Source of the DNA: Cristatella mucedo
Taxonomy: Eukaryota; Bryozoa; Phylactolaemata; Cristatellidae
NCBI GenBank assembly: GCA_009760855.2
Contig: WPIO01000024.1
Location: 4,490,501-4,554,500, forward strand
DNA: 64,000 bases
Reading direction: 5' to 3'
Of the stretch, positions 27,986 to 59,300 are shown one piece after another. The position numbers were made by a program, and so were the translations under genes. The notes below the pieces were generated by a model. That model saw only the letters and a list, made by a program, of their open reading frames with translations. It was not told where the DNA came from and searched no databases. The first letter of the stretch is position 1. Each line of letters starts with the position of its first letter.

Positions 27986-28608
27986 GAAGTACTCAGATAA
28001 CTTTTAAGTGTTGGCAGGTCACACGCAGTAATGTTTGCTGCAATTTGATTTTACCTGAATCAGCTAGTTACGGGGCCTTTCAACCATACCTTACGACTTC
28101 TAACTTTCACTTTAGGCCCATGAATCATACTGTTACACCCATTCGTGTAGCAAATTTTAGAAAACTTTTATCAGCGATCTAGTAAAGTCTTCCAGTAGGC
28201 TGCTTTTTCGTGATATACGTGGTCACATTCAGGGATCACTGCTGCCTATTAAAGTCCAGCTCCGAAAACTAGTAGAAACGAACACCGGGCGACTAGCAGC
28301 TTGCATTGTCTTCAGTTACATAGGAGCGCTTCGGTAGTCTGCCGAAGACGACGTATTGCCTGAGCCAAACTACTTAGAACATACAAGTACTTATTACAGC
28401 CTTTCTACAGGGTCTGAAGTTTGAAGCTTTGATGGCACTAAAGCGACGACGTGGAAACGTCGTTGGCCCATCAACCACAGTGTATTCAGCCGATGCTCAC
28501 AGAAAAACAGCACATTGCCACTCTCCCCTACATCCTCATTCTAACCTTTCTCTTTTCATCTCAGACTGCCCTTTTTCCCACGTCTGCTCCCCCAGCCTCT
28601 TCTCATCA

Positions 28609-28680
28609 GTGACAGCTCTTCGACGGCAAATTGATGGACCTCATCCGGTAGCCGGCTTGTACTCAAGCTGTTTGCAATAG
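28609..28680 (+). CDS. Candidate terminal exon, unidentified
   Basis: The acceptor CCCCCAGCCTCTTCTCATCAG has the best pyrimidine tract in the region. Phase 1 entry then reads TALRRQIDGPHPVAGLYSSC, LQ and TAG at 28678. It could be the C-terminal exon of a + strand gene (the ZO-like gene or another). There is no homology support. Confidence 0.3.
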   Translation: MTALRRQIDGPHPVAGLYSSCLQ

Positions 28681-29024
28681 CTTGTCAAGGGTAGGTTAGA
28701 GTATGACAGCTGCACACTGGCCTCGTCCAACCCACATGGTTATCCAAGAACTAGAATACAAGTGCACCAGTCAAGTGGGTCTTCTGTCCCTTAAATAGCA
28801 GTGCCAAAATCTGTGCCTGCTTAGGTTCGAGTAGGACAGCCAATCTATTCGGCTTCTTTGTGTCATAGCTTGAGGATTGTTGCAATCATATATATTCAGG
28901 ACTAGCTGACATTGCCATTAATCATCGGCACCTGAACCAAAACTCGATGGCATGCCTTTTCAGTCCTATACATGACCCCACTTCTGCATGAGTTTAAAGA
29001 GTTCCTAATCAAGTATGGAATTAA

Positions 29025-29205
29025 AAAAATAAATACTAGCTGATTTAACAGCCTCGTTTTGTATAGCGACAGAAGAGCCTTTACGGCTATCGCGACTGCT
29101 TGCAGTGGCGATACTGGATCGCCCACCACAGGATTCGAACCCACGGCCTCGGGGCCTAGGTCGTGGAAAGCAACAGCCTTACCTAGTGAACCATTACGAT
29201 TCACC
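29025..29205 (-). mobile_element. SINE-B copy
   Basis: The reverse complement has TTCACTAGGTAAGGCTGTTG, B box GGGTTCGAATCC, body GGCGATCCAGTATCGCC, GCCGTAAAGGCTCTTCTGTC and GAGGCTGTTAAATCAGCTAG, with a T/A-rich tail. Confidence 0.9.
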
Positions 29206-29714
29206 CAATTATTAAAACATCGTAAAAGTGTGGCTTCCACCTTACTCCACTTACTACCATCAGCCAAAAAACGGACCTGCCAGATTTTTGGTATACTTTT
29301 AGATCACAAGCACAAAAGAATCTTTCACCTCTCTAGTGCTCGTACTAAATTAAAATATTTTGGTATTCGAGTGTTGACCTTCTGAGCACCAAAAGTCTGG
29401 AACTTACCTCTTGGTGCATCCAAAGGCCGTCATCACAAGGCACATCTGTTCAGTAAGGCTTGTATTTCACCCAAATGAACTCGCCTGGTTAGCTCTGGTC
29501 TGCTTTACATGGGTACCTGCACTTGTTTCAGGGCAAGTCGCTAGCCGTAGAATTCTTACTTATCAATAACCATTAGTGTAATCGTGCTTGCATCAGCCTG
29601 CTGGGCTTAGCCATGCATTTATTTGCAGTTCCCTTGCTGGATTCTCACCATCCAACTACCCCCTTAGCATAATCTCTATTGAAACAAGTTGTTAAGCAAA
29701 TAGATAGAGCATAC

Positions 29715-30178
29715 TAATATTAATGATAATAATGCAACTGATGAAGTGCCCTCAGAGAACTCAATCTCTTTCTAGGCGCTTTACATTTGCTGCAAAGGGA
29801 AACGCGATTGAATAGTGATTAATATCATGCTCGATAAACATGAATAACATGGTTAGGGGTGACATGCACAGGGTCAGCATGCAATTGTGGTTAGTGGTAG
29901 CATGCACAGTGTCAGCACACATAAGCACATGGAGGACGAATCACAGGGACCCACTAAATGCTGTCCTAAATAGGTGTTTTCAAGTTCTTTTTAAATGTGG
30001 TCATATCAGATGTTCAGACTCAGGTCGATATGCATTCGGTTGGCTACCGAATGCATACCGAAAGCTGCTTAGGCTGTGAATGCACTATACAAAACTCTCC
30101 TGCATAACACCCACATGGTATTTATGACTTTGTGGAGTTACAGAAGGAGATACGTTACATTAGGTCGGGAGGGTAAGT
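29715..30178 (-). mobile_element. LINE-B 3' fragment, split by LINE-A
   Basis: 29715-30027 and 30162-30178 are one minus-strand LINE-B 3' end: tail GAAGTGCCCTCAGAGAACTC, then AGCATGCAATTGTGGTTAGT and GGACCCACTAAATGCTGTCC. It resumes as AGGTCGGGAGGG after the LINE-A insertion. Confidence 0.85.
30028..30161 (+). mobile_element. LINE-A 3' fragment inserted in LINE-B
   Basis: Reads TTGGCTACCGAATGCATACC, AAACTCTCCTGCATAACACC and GACTTTGTGGAGTTACAG to the TACA-type tail. It is flanked by AGGTCG at 30022-30027 and 30162-30167, a 6-bp target site duplication. Confidence 0.88.
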
Positions 30179-31680
30179 CGGCCAGTAGTGGGAGTTATCC
30201 CCCAAAAATGGCCACTAATAGGGGGAATTTTCTCCCCAAAAGCACAGTTATTAAATATCGTACGAAGACCAGTAAACTGATTGGCATGAAAATTGGCACG
30301 AAGAATACTGGTAGCATTAGCTATCACTTGATATAATATAGCTGCTGTTTTGACCTTCTGATAACCTTTAAGTCCAAGGTCACGTATAGCACTGCTGGCA
30401 AAAGCCAGCTCGTTTTCAGATCAAAAAAATGTTTTTGTAGAAACACAGTAAACCACTCAAAAAATCCAAGTCATTCCACTGGACACTCTCCCCCCACAAA
30501 TACTTTTTTTTTAATTTTGACATCTCAAAACTGTTGACTGTCATCACGAACACAGCCCATGGACACTTTGTGACAGGCACATTATATGCATTCACACCGA
30601 TCATATGTACATGCACAGGTGGGTAGTGTGGAGACAGGTGAGCTCCACCTATATTCCAAGTTTCACACAGATCGGCTCATTATCGACTAAGTTGCATAAT
30701 GTACCAGGTACCAAGTACTACTGCCGTGACAGCACTCAGAGAAGCCAACTTAAGTTGCCAAAGCATGTAGGTGACATGGAATAACAAGTGTTACTATATT
30801 TGTCGCCATACAACATCAAAACACATACTTAAGAGCATGTACTTCGAATATCACGTTGATTGGGTCACAAGTAGCCTACCTGTGACATTTTTACGCCATG
30901 TGAGTGAAAGGATGACAAAGGCTCAGCACGACAAACACAGCCGGTGTTGACCGAAACAAGTCTATCTACTGAGGTCCAATATGCATGCGAGAAGGCTGGA
31001 ATGATTATGTAACTACAATCAATCATATTTTCCAAAAGTTAAGGTAATCGGATCATCATTTTAGGAGATATGACATAAATGACAGCAGGCATCTGACTGT
31101 CGTTTGCAGATAAACTTGAGAACTCCAAGGTATAACCAAGAGGCAGCACTAGGAAACGCTATAACACAATAACAATTCAATAAATAGATAAAAATGGATC
31201 TTAGGAATAGGTCAACCTAACAAGATCCTTATACAGCCTAAGCAGATCATATCCACAATAGGTCTCATACCTCAGGCCAGCAATCCAGGCTACAGCAGGG
31301 AGGCTCACCGGCATTCGCCAATAGAAATATCGAACTATTAACGACATAAATGAGAACTTGAAATCACCTAAATTTCCTTGAATAGAAATGAATCAACATT
31401 TTCAGATTAACTTCCAGTAAACGACGAGCTAGTTCCATCCAAGTCACCACCCTGACCGGCTGCCGAACAAAGGACCACTCTGGGCCATCGCCTCGTGCAT
31501 TATGGTGGCTACAGGAACTGGATCAGCTGTCCCAGGATTCATGCGGTGCCGTGATAATGGACTCCTTAGTTACGGTGGCCCCGGCAGCAAGCGAATTCTC
31601 AATACATTATCCCTACTACTAGCCGAATGACAGTCACTTCCGGTTTGTGATCCGATGTAAACATACCAATGTAAACAGGT
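30179..31680 (-). repeat. Rep-C, unclassified repeat, copy 2 (inverted)
   Basis: Reverse-complement counterpart of 21136-22650, with the same landmarks in reverse order (for example TTCCTTGAATAGAAATGAAT at 31374, TGTGATCCGATGTAAACATA at 31650). By eye it is roughly 85-90% similar in the blocks compared; I could not compute the figure. Confidence 0.8.
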
Positions 31681-32140
31681 TTCTGCCAAGTAAATAAGGA
31701 GTGGGCCTTAGAATGCCATTTACCACTGCTTGCTATGGGCGGGGCAGGAAGCAGAGGCAGGACTAGGCACCCTGCCTGTAGGGGTGTACTCTTTTATGAT
31801 CTTGTTATACTACCAGTCGGACATGTGATCTCGAGGGGCGTGTCATTTCCGGGAAATGTTTACGTTTTATCATTCTCCAGTTATTTTGTGTGGGTCCGTT
31901 TAGGGCTGAGTAACTTATATTCGCAGAGTTCGCCAGAAAACCACAGTTCCGGCTCAGTTATTTGTCAAAGAAAATTATTTTGTTGAGCTCGATGTATGAC
32001 TTCCGGTTTAAACAGATCTTGCATAATAATTGTATTGACCATGTTCCAGTCACCTTACAACCACCGAAATTTGAGCTTGCATTTATAACTAATTTATCTT
32101 TAACACGCAAATTTCTAAAAAATTGACCATTTTTTTGGAA
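31681..32140. other. Unassigned stretch between repeats
   Basis: No gene. It contains CACTTCCGG/ACTTCCGG strings (31636, 31999) that also occur at the Rep-C start, and a C-run (about 32143-32153) at the LINE-B border. Confidence 0.4.
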
Positions 32141-32154
32141 TCCACCCCCCCCCC

Positions 32155-33115
32155 CTTATTTTGAAGAATACCCCCTTGGTTCTTTTTAAAAGTGGTCGAG
32201 TCAGGGGATGTTGCGATGCAAGTCGGGAGAGAGTTCCGGGCTTTGGGAGCATAGGAACTAAATGCACGGTCTCCAAAGGATTTGATGTTTGTACTAGGTA
32301 TTGGTAAACTGTTGGATTCCGAAAAGCTGGTTGTACGATGCTTGGTCTGGTGGGGGAGTAGATCTGAGAGATAGGCTGGAGCCAAAGAATGAAGTGACCT
32401 AAAAGTTAACGACAAAACCTTGAAGTCGATCCGTTCCTCGACTGGTAGCCAGTGCAGGTCGACGAGAAGGGGTGTGATGTGGCAACTGTAACGCTCACGA
32501 CAGACAAGCCTAGCTGGGGAGTTTTGCATCGGCTGTAATCGCCTGATTGCATATTCAGGTAGGCCAGCAAGCAGTGAGTTACAGCCGTCAAGACGGCATG
32601 TCACAAATGCATGGACCAACTTAGATGTGGTATCCTTACCTAAACAAGTCCGAATTTTAGCAATGTTCTGTAGCTGAAAGTAGGAGGACTTGATTGTGGA
32701 GCTGATGTGGTCGTCTAACGAGAGGTCACTTTTGAACATGACACCTAGATTTCGAGCTGATTCAACAGGAGATATGATGGCAGAGCCAATTTTAAGTGAG
32801 AGCCATTCCAATTTGTGAATCACACTGGCTTTGCGCATGACTAGTAAGTTAGTTTGATCATCGTTTAGTTTTAGAAAATTTGCTGCCATACATGTGCAGA
32901 TGTCATCAATACATGCAGCAAGTGAGTTGAGAGAATTCGAGGTGCATGAAGGCTGGGAGGGATCAAAGCGAAGGTACAACTGTGTGGCATCCTAATAGAA
33001 GTGAAAGCCTAGATTGTGCTTGGCAATCACATCAGCAAGAGGGAGAGTATAAACCGTGAAAAGAACCGGAACTAGCAATCTAAAGCCGGACTGGGACTTA
33101 TTAGCAAGGTTTGAA
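32155..33115 (-). mobile_element. LINE-B fragment with internal deletion
   Basis: Minus-strand frame 32979-32089 covers the RT C-terminal half: KLNDDQTNLLVM, ARNLGVMFKSDLSLDDHISS, CNSLLAGLPEYAIRRLQ, LHWLPVEERIDFKVLSL and ARNSLPTCIATSPDSTTF. The upstream part (to 33115) jumps from the PVLFTVYTL region to RANHSTES-side sequence, lacking about 220 bases present at 59000-59300. Confidence 0.85.
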
Positions 33116-34362
33116 GTTTAATCCACTTGAGGTGCTATACAAACGACCTGTTACTAATATAATAAACTCTCTCAATGTAATACTAGCAACCAGTGCCCCA
33201 ATTTTTCTGCAACTTCGGCAAAGTTCGGTGGCTCATCTGGTCTGCAAGTCAATGGCACAGCTTTTACATCAAACAGCTTGCTACCTCGATGCATTCAATT
33301 ATGCTTCCTTTACACCAAGTGAAAAGTGGATAAAAGAGATCGAGTTCTGCATAGGTGCTATAGCAAATGCGTTATTATCATCTCTTTTGCAAAAGTCTTC
33401 GGTTCTTCAGTCTCATAGTATGTCTCCTCTAGTACCAACGTAGCCTTCCCAACGGATGTGAAGACTCCAAACTTGAAACCTGCAAGTGGCTGTTACATTA
33501 TGTAACCGGAAAGAGTATAGTGCCTGGGCATGCTGCGATTGGCCGGGAAACCAACTTCATCCATATTTTCTAAGACTGGGTTATTGTGAGAGGCGACATA
33601 TTTACAGTTCACAAACCTAAAAGGTATATCATGAAACTATTGTGCACCTCACGAGTTGCTTTCTAAATAAGCAATTGTATCCTGCAAATGCTTCACAGCT
33701 CAGCGATCGAACACATTGAAAATAAAGGCAGTTATAATAATTAAGGAATTCAAGATACAAAGTACAAGTGTTGGATCAAGCTCCTCAAGACTTCCGCCGG
33801 CTTGAAGCAGAGCAAAATCTGGCGTTGCCATCTCGCTTATAAGTTCGGCATACATTAAACAAATCAGTGGCTTTCACAGCGAGAGAAAAATATCCAGCAG
33901 GTTTGCTCGCAGAGGCGATGCATGGAAGTGTGCAACGGAAGTATAACTAGATCAAGACCAGTGCTGTCCACTGGCGAACAAATGAAGCTGACGAGGAAAT
34001 GAAGTGTCTGGGCAGAGAATGGCAGCTGGAACATCATCGGAGATCGGGCATGAGAGTAGACAAAGTTAAAGCATACACAAAGCTCATGTCCATATTTATA
34101 AAAATCAATAGGGAAAACCGGAGCTCACCGGAGGTAGACTGCTCGATATCTGAAACTGTCGTCTAGCCAGTCAAGAATGAAGCATTAGCCTAGAAAACGC
34201 AGCAATAAAAGTCCGTTCCCCGTTCAAAACCGTGCAAGAATCTCCGGCGAAAGGGTAGGACTTGAGTTTTCCTTCTGTACAGAGCCCATTCAGCGTTCAC
34301 ATCCTGCGCCCGGAACTGGCAGGTTCTCGTCGCATTTAGAAGTAAGTTGGCCGAGTTCTCCA
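33116..34362. other. Intergenic or kindlin 3' UTR region
   Basis: Follows the kindlin stop codon on the minus strand. I see no clear minus-strand AATAAA and no other gene. The 3' UTR length cannot be set. Confidence 0.4.
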
Positions 34363-53315
<18,953 letters not shown>

Positions 53316-54440
53316 CTAGAAGAAATGACCTTTTGTCGACTTGCAATTTATCAGGTTGGTTAAGCCCAAGCTGTGCAGGCTGCACAATCTGCTCAAGTAG
53401 ACCGTGTCTGGTGAGCTTGAATCAGTAAAATATGGAGCAGACTTATTTTTACCAGCCATTAGATTGAGCCCGTTTACAGTGATATACACACTATTTTCCA
53501 TCTTATGGCTCATTCGGCAGCCACTTCATCACCAAGGCACTCAGGCTCTTTATTGGCAGTGAGGCACTTTTACATTGCAAGCAGCCAACGTGGCCCAGAA
53601 AAGTCTGACACATGCTGTGAGTATTGTACCCTGCAGATCATGCAGACTAAGCTGCTCTTGTGAAAGCACAGGGAGCTGCAGCGAAGCGATCAGCATAGGG
53701 CTTTCCAGTGTGGGTAGCAGTAACAGATGAAGACAATTACCACATAAATTGTGCAAAAGAGATCCCACCCATAAAGTCTACACGACAAAGAAAAATCAGT
53801 AAAGCAGCATGTCAAATTAGCTCAGACCTTGGTTCCGGTAAAGGGCAGACATTTAGCAGTGTGGTCTGTTTATTGTGTACCCTATACAAACACAGCAGCT
53901 GCTAGGTTACTGCTGAGCACCAGCTGGTTCCATATCTCTCGACCGAATAAGGATCGGCTAGTTCCACCCACACTCAGCCAGCTAAGGAGGCCAGAGCCCA
54001 ATTTATGACTGCCAGTCAACAATACTTGCAAGCAGGCAGCCTTGCCAATTAACCTCATAAGCCAAAGCCAGGCACCGAGCCAAAGGCCACACAAAACAGC
54101 AGAAATGCATCTAATGAGATTCCCTACTCCATAGAAAAGACTGAATGCAGCTCGAGCTGATTTGCCTGGTAATTCTGACCGAAGTGAGGGGCTAGTTACT
54201 GTAAGCCACACACCAAGGGCTGCCCTGCTCCTAAACTGTGGCAAGGGGAAAGAGAGTACTGCGACAAAAGCCGGCAGGACAAAATCTCCGCAACAAAAGC
54301 CGACAATGCTTGCAAACCCGACAAACGGTCTCACGACAAAAGCATGAACTATAACAATAACTTTTCGAAGTATATGATACCATTACACCGAAAAGAAATA
54401 GATTTTGCCCTGCATGGTTGGGCGGAAGTAATAATAGACG
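53316..54440. other. Upstream of the kindlin exons seen; no gene
   Basis: A 150-codon minus-strand frame (54334-53882) is open but shows no family resemblance, and a CGACAAAAGC-like motif repeats at 54260-54342. Presumed kindlin intron or upstream DNA. Confidence 0.35.
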
Positions 54441-54700
54441 TCTGATTTAGTCTTTCATTGATAATGCAAGCTCTAAATTCAGCAAACATCATGCCAGACT
54501 TTGAGAAAGCCAGTCAGAATGCCTGTTCAACAATCATTCCCAGAACTCAGCAAGTTGGATGGTCGTCCGATCTCTGGTCGAGTAGTTGGCACAAGGTTCA
54601 ATACTTCAATCTTGCAACAGAATACCATGATAACAAAAATTTGAAAAGGTGTGTCGAAACAACTTCAGCTCAGAAGATTATTTACTGAAGTAGATGTTCC
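54440..54700 (+). mobile_element. hAT-type transposase fragment
   Basis: An open frame with FEKASQNACSTIIPRTQQVG, then WSSDLWSSSWHKVQYFNLAT, EYHD. A W-(T/S)-(T/S)-D-x-W-(T/S)-S box followed by a strand and an acidic residue is the catalytic-core pattern of hAT transposases. About 80 residues survive, with no zinc finger or dimerisation domain nearby. Confidence 0.45.
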
Positions 54701-56326
54701 TGCTGCTTTCGACGAATGGGCCAACAACTGCTCTCCTCTAACGGCACCATTGATCAACTACTAGGCAGACTTATCTGTTGGCAGACAGCTGAAAAGTGCA
54801 AGTGCAAATCCGATGTTTAATTTGCAACCGTGGAATGTTTTGGATCCCAAAAAATTACTGCGACGAAGTTGCCGTTTGCACGATAATTGTAGGAAAACTG
54901 CCGGTTTTATTTTTAAATGACACATGGCGGAGTTACAGGTTTATTAACTAAATTTCTTTCATTTATGCTTTGGAAATTTAGTGATATGGCCTCAAATAGC
55001 ACAGGTCGGCCAGCAGCCTGTATACATGTTCAAACTATAATTCAACTGCCCTTTCGAGATAAGCTTTTTGTAGCACCGGTTTTGATACTAATTTACAGAT
55101 ACGTTTTCCAGGTTCGCCAACCGAATTGTATGGCAAAGAGCTTGGGCTTTTGCGTGCTATGCCTTCCAATGGCCTGGACAATCCAGCCTCTATACATATT
55201 CCACTTGCTATGAAATTTGGTTGTAAACTTGAAAAATTGCTTGCTCTAACATGAAATCAAACCACAGTTGCTCAATGCTTATTTCGTAAACAGCAGCTTT
55301 TTGATTACGTACAGAGTCTGGCTGCTTCGGGCCATTGGAGGTTATTATCCCTTAGGAGGATAGCACGAGAACCCCTTGCTTTATGCCATGCAATTTGGAT
55401 GGTCAACCCCGAACACTGTTTCCTATAATGCTAGATCAAAACTGAAGTTGCACTAAGCCCATTATGGAAATGGCAACTGTAAATGGCTTTTTTTCGGGTA
55501 AATGTGAAGAAGGCATTATGGTGGTTATCGTATCGTGGCCATGGTTATCGTTTCATGATTTATGACATTTCAAGGAAAATTGAGGTACATCCAATGATCT
55601 TGGAAATAGGTTATCCATTGATATCTGTCGTCTACTTCCTTGCATTAAATCTTCTTTTACTCTAAGCCTAAAAGGGCCTAGAGTAAAAGAACCAACAGCA
55701 AAGAGCTTCCAATACCAGGTGCTAGAACTCAATCCTACATGACAGGAGAGACTGCATTATTGTAGGAGGTGCTCTTGGGGAGTAGGAGGTATATTTCAGA
55801 TTTAGACTGTCTTGGCAATCAAATCAGGGTTCTAATAACCAATATGTGGCTCCAAGTGTCTTCCAGTGCACTTTTCCCTGCTTTTCTAAAAATAATGCTT
55901 TCAATATCATCAATATTAGTTTATTGCTTCTCATGCAAGGAGTCGTAAAACACAGGTAAAGAAACTTATTTCTCTGATGGTGCTATACATAAGCCTTATT
56001 GTTATTATTAGTAGTAGTAGTAGTATTTGACTGCTGCAACAGATGCCTGAAATTATCTGTACAGCAGTGAGATAGCTATATTCTTTACTTGCAACTTGAA
56101 TGGGCTTACTTTAGAAGAACCAGCAAGCCCTTCGACAAAAAGAGAAATTCTGGAATACTCCACGGTGGAGAATCTAGGTCGTCCTGCCAATAACTGGCCA
56201 TCTAAGGGGATATTAGGTCTTTCCCATAATCTGGTTCATCCTGCGAATACTTTTTACACCCAAATGATTTTACAGTGCCTTTAAATAGCCTCCCGTCAGC
56301 CACTGAAAGGGGTAACCTCGTTAAAA
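54701..56326. other. No gene seen; one strong hairpin
   Basis: Contains the inverted repeat CTTTTACTCTAAGCC / GGCCTAGAGTAAAAG near 55655-55690 and a weak LINE-B-like tail at 55945-56030 (TTTCTCTGATGGTGCTATAC). Confidence 0.45.
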
Positions 56327-59300
56327 AATAATAATAATATTAATCATAATGCACTTGATAAAGCGCCCTCTGAGAACTTAAACACTTTCTAGGTGCTTTA
56401 CATTTGCTGCAAAGGGAAATGCTATTGAATGGTAAGTAAAATCATGCTTGAAAATCAAACAAAATGAATATTATGGTTAGGGGTGACATGCACAGGGTCA
56501 GCATGCAAATGTGGTTAGTGGCAGCATGAACAGTGTCAGCACGCATGAGCACATCAAGGACGAATCACAGGGACCGACTAAATGCTGTCCTAAATAGGTG
56601 TGTTTTTAGGTTCCTTTTAAATGTGGTCAGGTCAGGGGATGTTCTGACGCAGGTCGGGAGGGAATTCTAGGCTTTGGGAGCATGTGAACTAAATGCACGG
56701 TCTCCTAAGGATTTAAGGTTTGTACGAGGTATTTGTGGACTGTTGGATTTGAACATATTGAAAATAATGGAATGTCAGAAACATTTCAATCAGGGTTCAA
56801 GAGGCAGCACTCTACTTAAACTGCTCTCCTCCGTGTTAACAATGACATTCTACGTGGCAACGACGAGATGAATGTCACTGACCTAGCTCTGCTAGATCTG
56901 TCTGCTGCCTTCAACACCATTGATCAGGAAGTTCTGCTTGAACGATTGAGAACAACGATCGGTCTGGCAGACGAAGCACTGGAGTGGTTTAAATCATACT
57001 TGTCTAATCGTGTTCAATCCGTGTCGTGTGGGGGTCACGTTTCACGCATGAGAAGGGTCACCTGTGGAGTCCCTCAAGGTTCTGTACTCGGTCCCTTGCT
57101 GTTCTCCATTTATGCTAAACCTATGGGAAAAGTAATTAAGGCCCATGGAATAGGATATCACTTCTATGCTGACGATACTCAGTTGTATTTGTCATTTAAA
57201 CCGTCGGAATCTGCTGCAGCAACTGAGAAACTGAATGCTTGCCTTGCCGATATTCGATCATGGATGTCGGAAGAATTCCTGAAATTAAATGACGATAAAA
57301 CCGAACTGCTGCTCATAGGAGACCCAAAGCATGTAGCTGGATTAAAAGGCTTTGCTGTTCTAATAGGTGATGCTATTGTGCGACCTTCACCACGTGCTCG
57401 TAATCTAGGTGTCCTGTTCCACAGCTGCCTCAATTTCAAAAGCTTCATTCAGAAGACTGCCTCTACAGCTAGCCATCACATCCGATCCCTATCCAAGATT
57501 AGAAGCTGTCTCCCACAGTGGCTTGTAAAAAATTTAACTAGGTCTTTAGTTCTGTCTCGCCTTGATTATTGTAATTCCCTTTTGGCTGGGCTGCCAAAGA
57601 AAGCTATTATGCCACTACAGCTGACTATGAATATGGCTGCAAGGCCATAGTTAGGCCAAGGTCCAAGGCCATAGGCCAAGTCCCAGCGGTTTGAGCACGT
57701 GTCACCTTTGCTGAAAGAGCTAGTATGGTTGCCAGTTGAGCAAAGGATACAGAGCAAAGTTCTTACACTGACCCACAAGGCCTGCCAGGGCTTAGCTCCT
57801 TGGTACCTAGCTGAACTGCTGCATCAGTTTCAGTGTGTTCGCGCCTTCAGGTCCTATGTGGACAATAAATTAGCTGTCCCATTCCTCCCCTTAAAGACAG
57901 TTAGCAACAGAAGGTTTAGCTCTGCAGGTCCTAGACTGTGAAACTCGCGTCCACAATTCTTAGGCAACGACATCTACTCTCCAACTGCCGAGTATGGCAC
58001 ATCTTTTTCAGCGGTCCTGAACTGCTACTTCTATGCTACTCACTACCTCAACTGCTCTCCTGACTCTGCTACACTTCCCACTTTCTCTTTGTTGTGTGAG
58101 ACGAAGTCTGTTGGCTACCGAATGCATACCGAAAGCCGCTTAGGCCGTAAGTGCGCTATATAAAACTCTCCTGCTTAACACCCACATGGTCTTTATGACT
58201 TTGTTTAGTTACTGACGGAGATACATTACATTACATTGGATTCCGAAAAGCTGGCGGTACGATACTTGGCCTGATGGGGTAGTATATCTGAGAGATAGGC
58301 TGGAGCCATAGAATGAAGGGACCTAGAAGTTAGCGACACAACCTTGAAGTCAATCTGTTGCTTGACTGGTAGCCAGTGCAGGTCGGCGAGAAGTGGAGTA
58401 ATGTGGCAACTGCGACGCTCACGACAGACAAGCCTAGGTGAGGAGTTTTGCACCAGCTGCAATCGCCTGATCGCACATGCTGGTAGGCCAGTAAGCAGTG
58501 AGTTGCAGAAGTTGAGACAGGATGTCACGAATGCATTGACCAACTTAGACGTTGTATCCTTATCTAAACAAGCCCGAATTTTAGCAATGCTATGAAGCTG
58601 AGAGTAGGCAAATTTGACTGTGGAGCTGATATCGTCGCCTAACGAGAGGTCGCTTTGGAATATGACACCTCGATTTCGAGCTGATTCAACTGGAGATATG
58701 GTGGCAGAGCTAATGTTGAGCTTCAGCCTTTCCAATCTCTGAATCACACTGGGTTTGCCCATAACTAGTAAGTTAGTTTTATCATCGTTTAGCTTTAGAA
58801 AATTTGCTGCCATACATGTGCGGATGTCATCAATACATGCTGCATGTGAGTTGAGAGAATTTGAGGTGCTCGAAGGCTGGGAGGGATCAAAGCAAAAGTA
58901 CAACTGAGTGTCATCCGCATAGAAGTGAAAGCCTAGATTGTGCTTGGCAATCACATCAGCAAGAGGGAGAGTATAAACCGTGAAAAGAACCGGACCTAGC
59001 ACGGAGCCCTGAGGTACTCCATATTTCAGAGGTACTTTAGACGATCTTTGTCCATCCATGTCAATACTCTGGAGTCTCCCATTGAGATAGGACCTGAACC
59101 ACCGCAGAGCAGTGCCAGTGATGCCAAGGCGAGATGAGAGGCGCTCTAGAAGAACTTTGTGATCGATGGTATCAAAAGCTGCCGAAAGATAGAGCAAAAC
59201 AAGCAGAGACACTCTACCCATGTCTGCATTCCAAGCAAGTATGCAAGTAGGTTTTTGTATACCTGACGCAATGCTGACTCAGTGGAGTGATTAGCTCTAA

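Noticed and set aside
53550-53768. Minus-strand frame as the missing kindlin F1 exon
   Set aside because: The translation has a chance SLQLP string but lacks the surrounding F1 residues and the required phase 1 donor.
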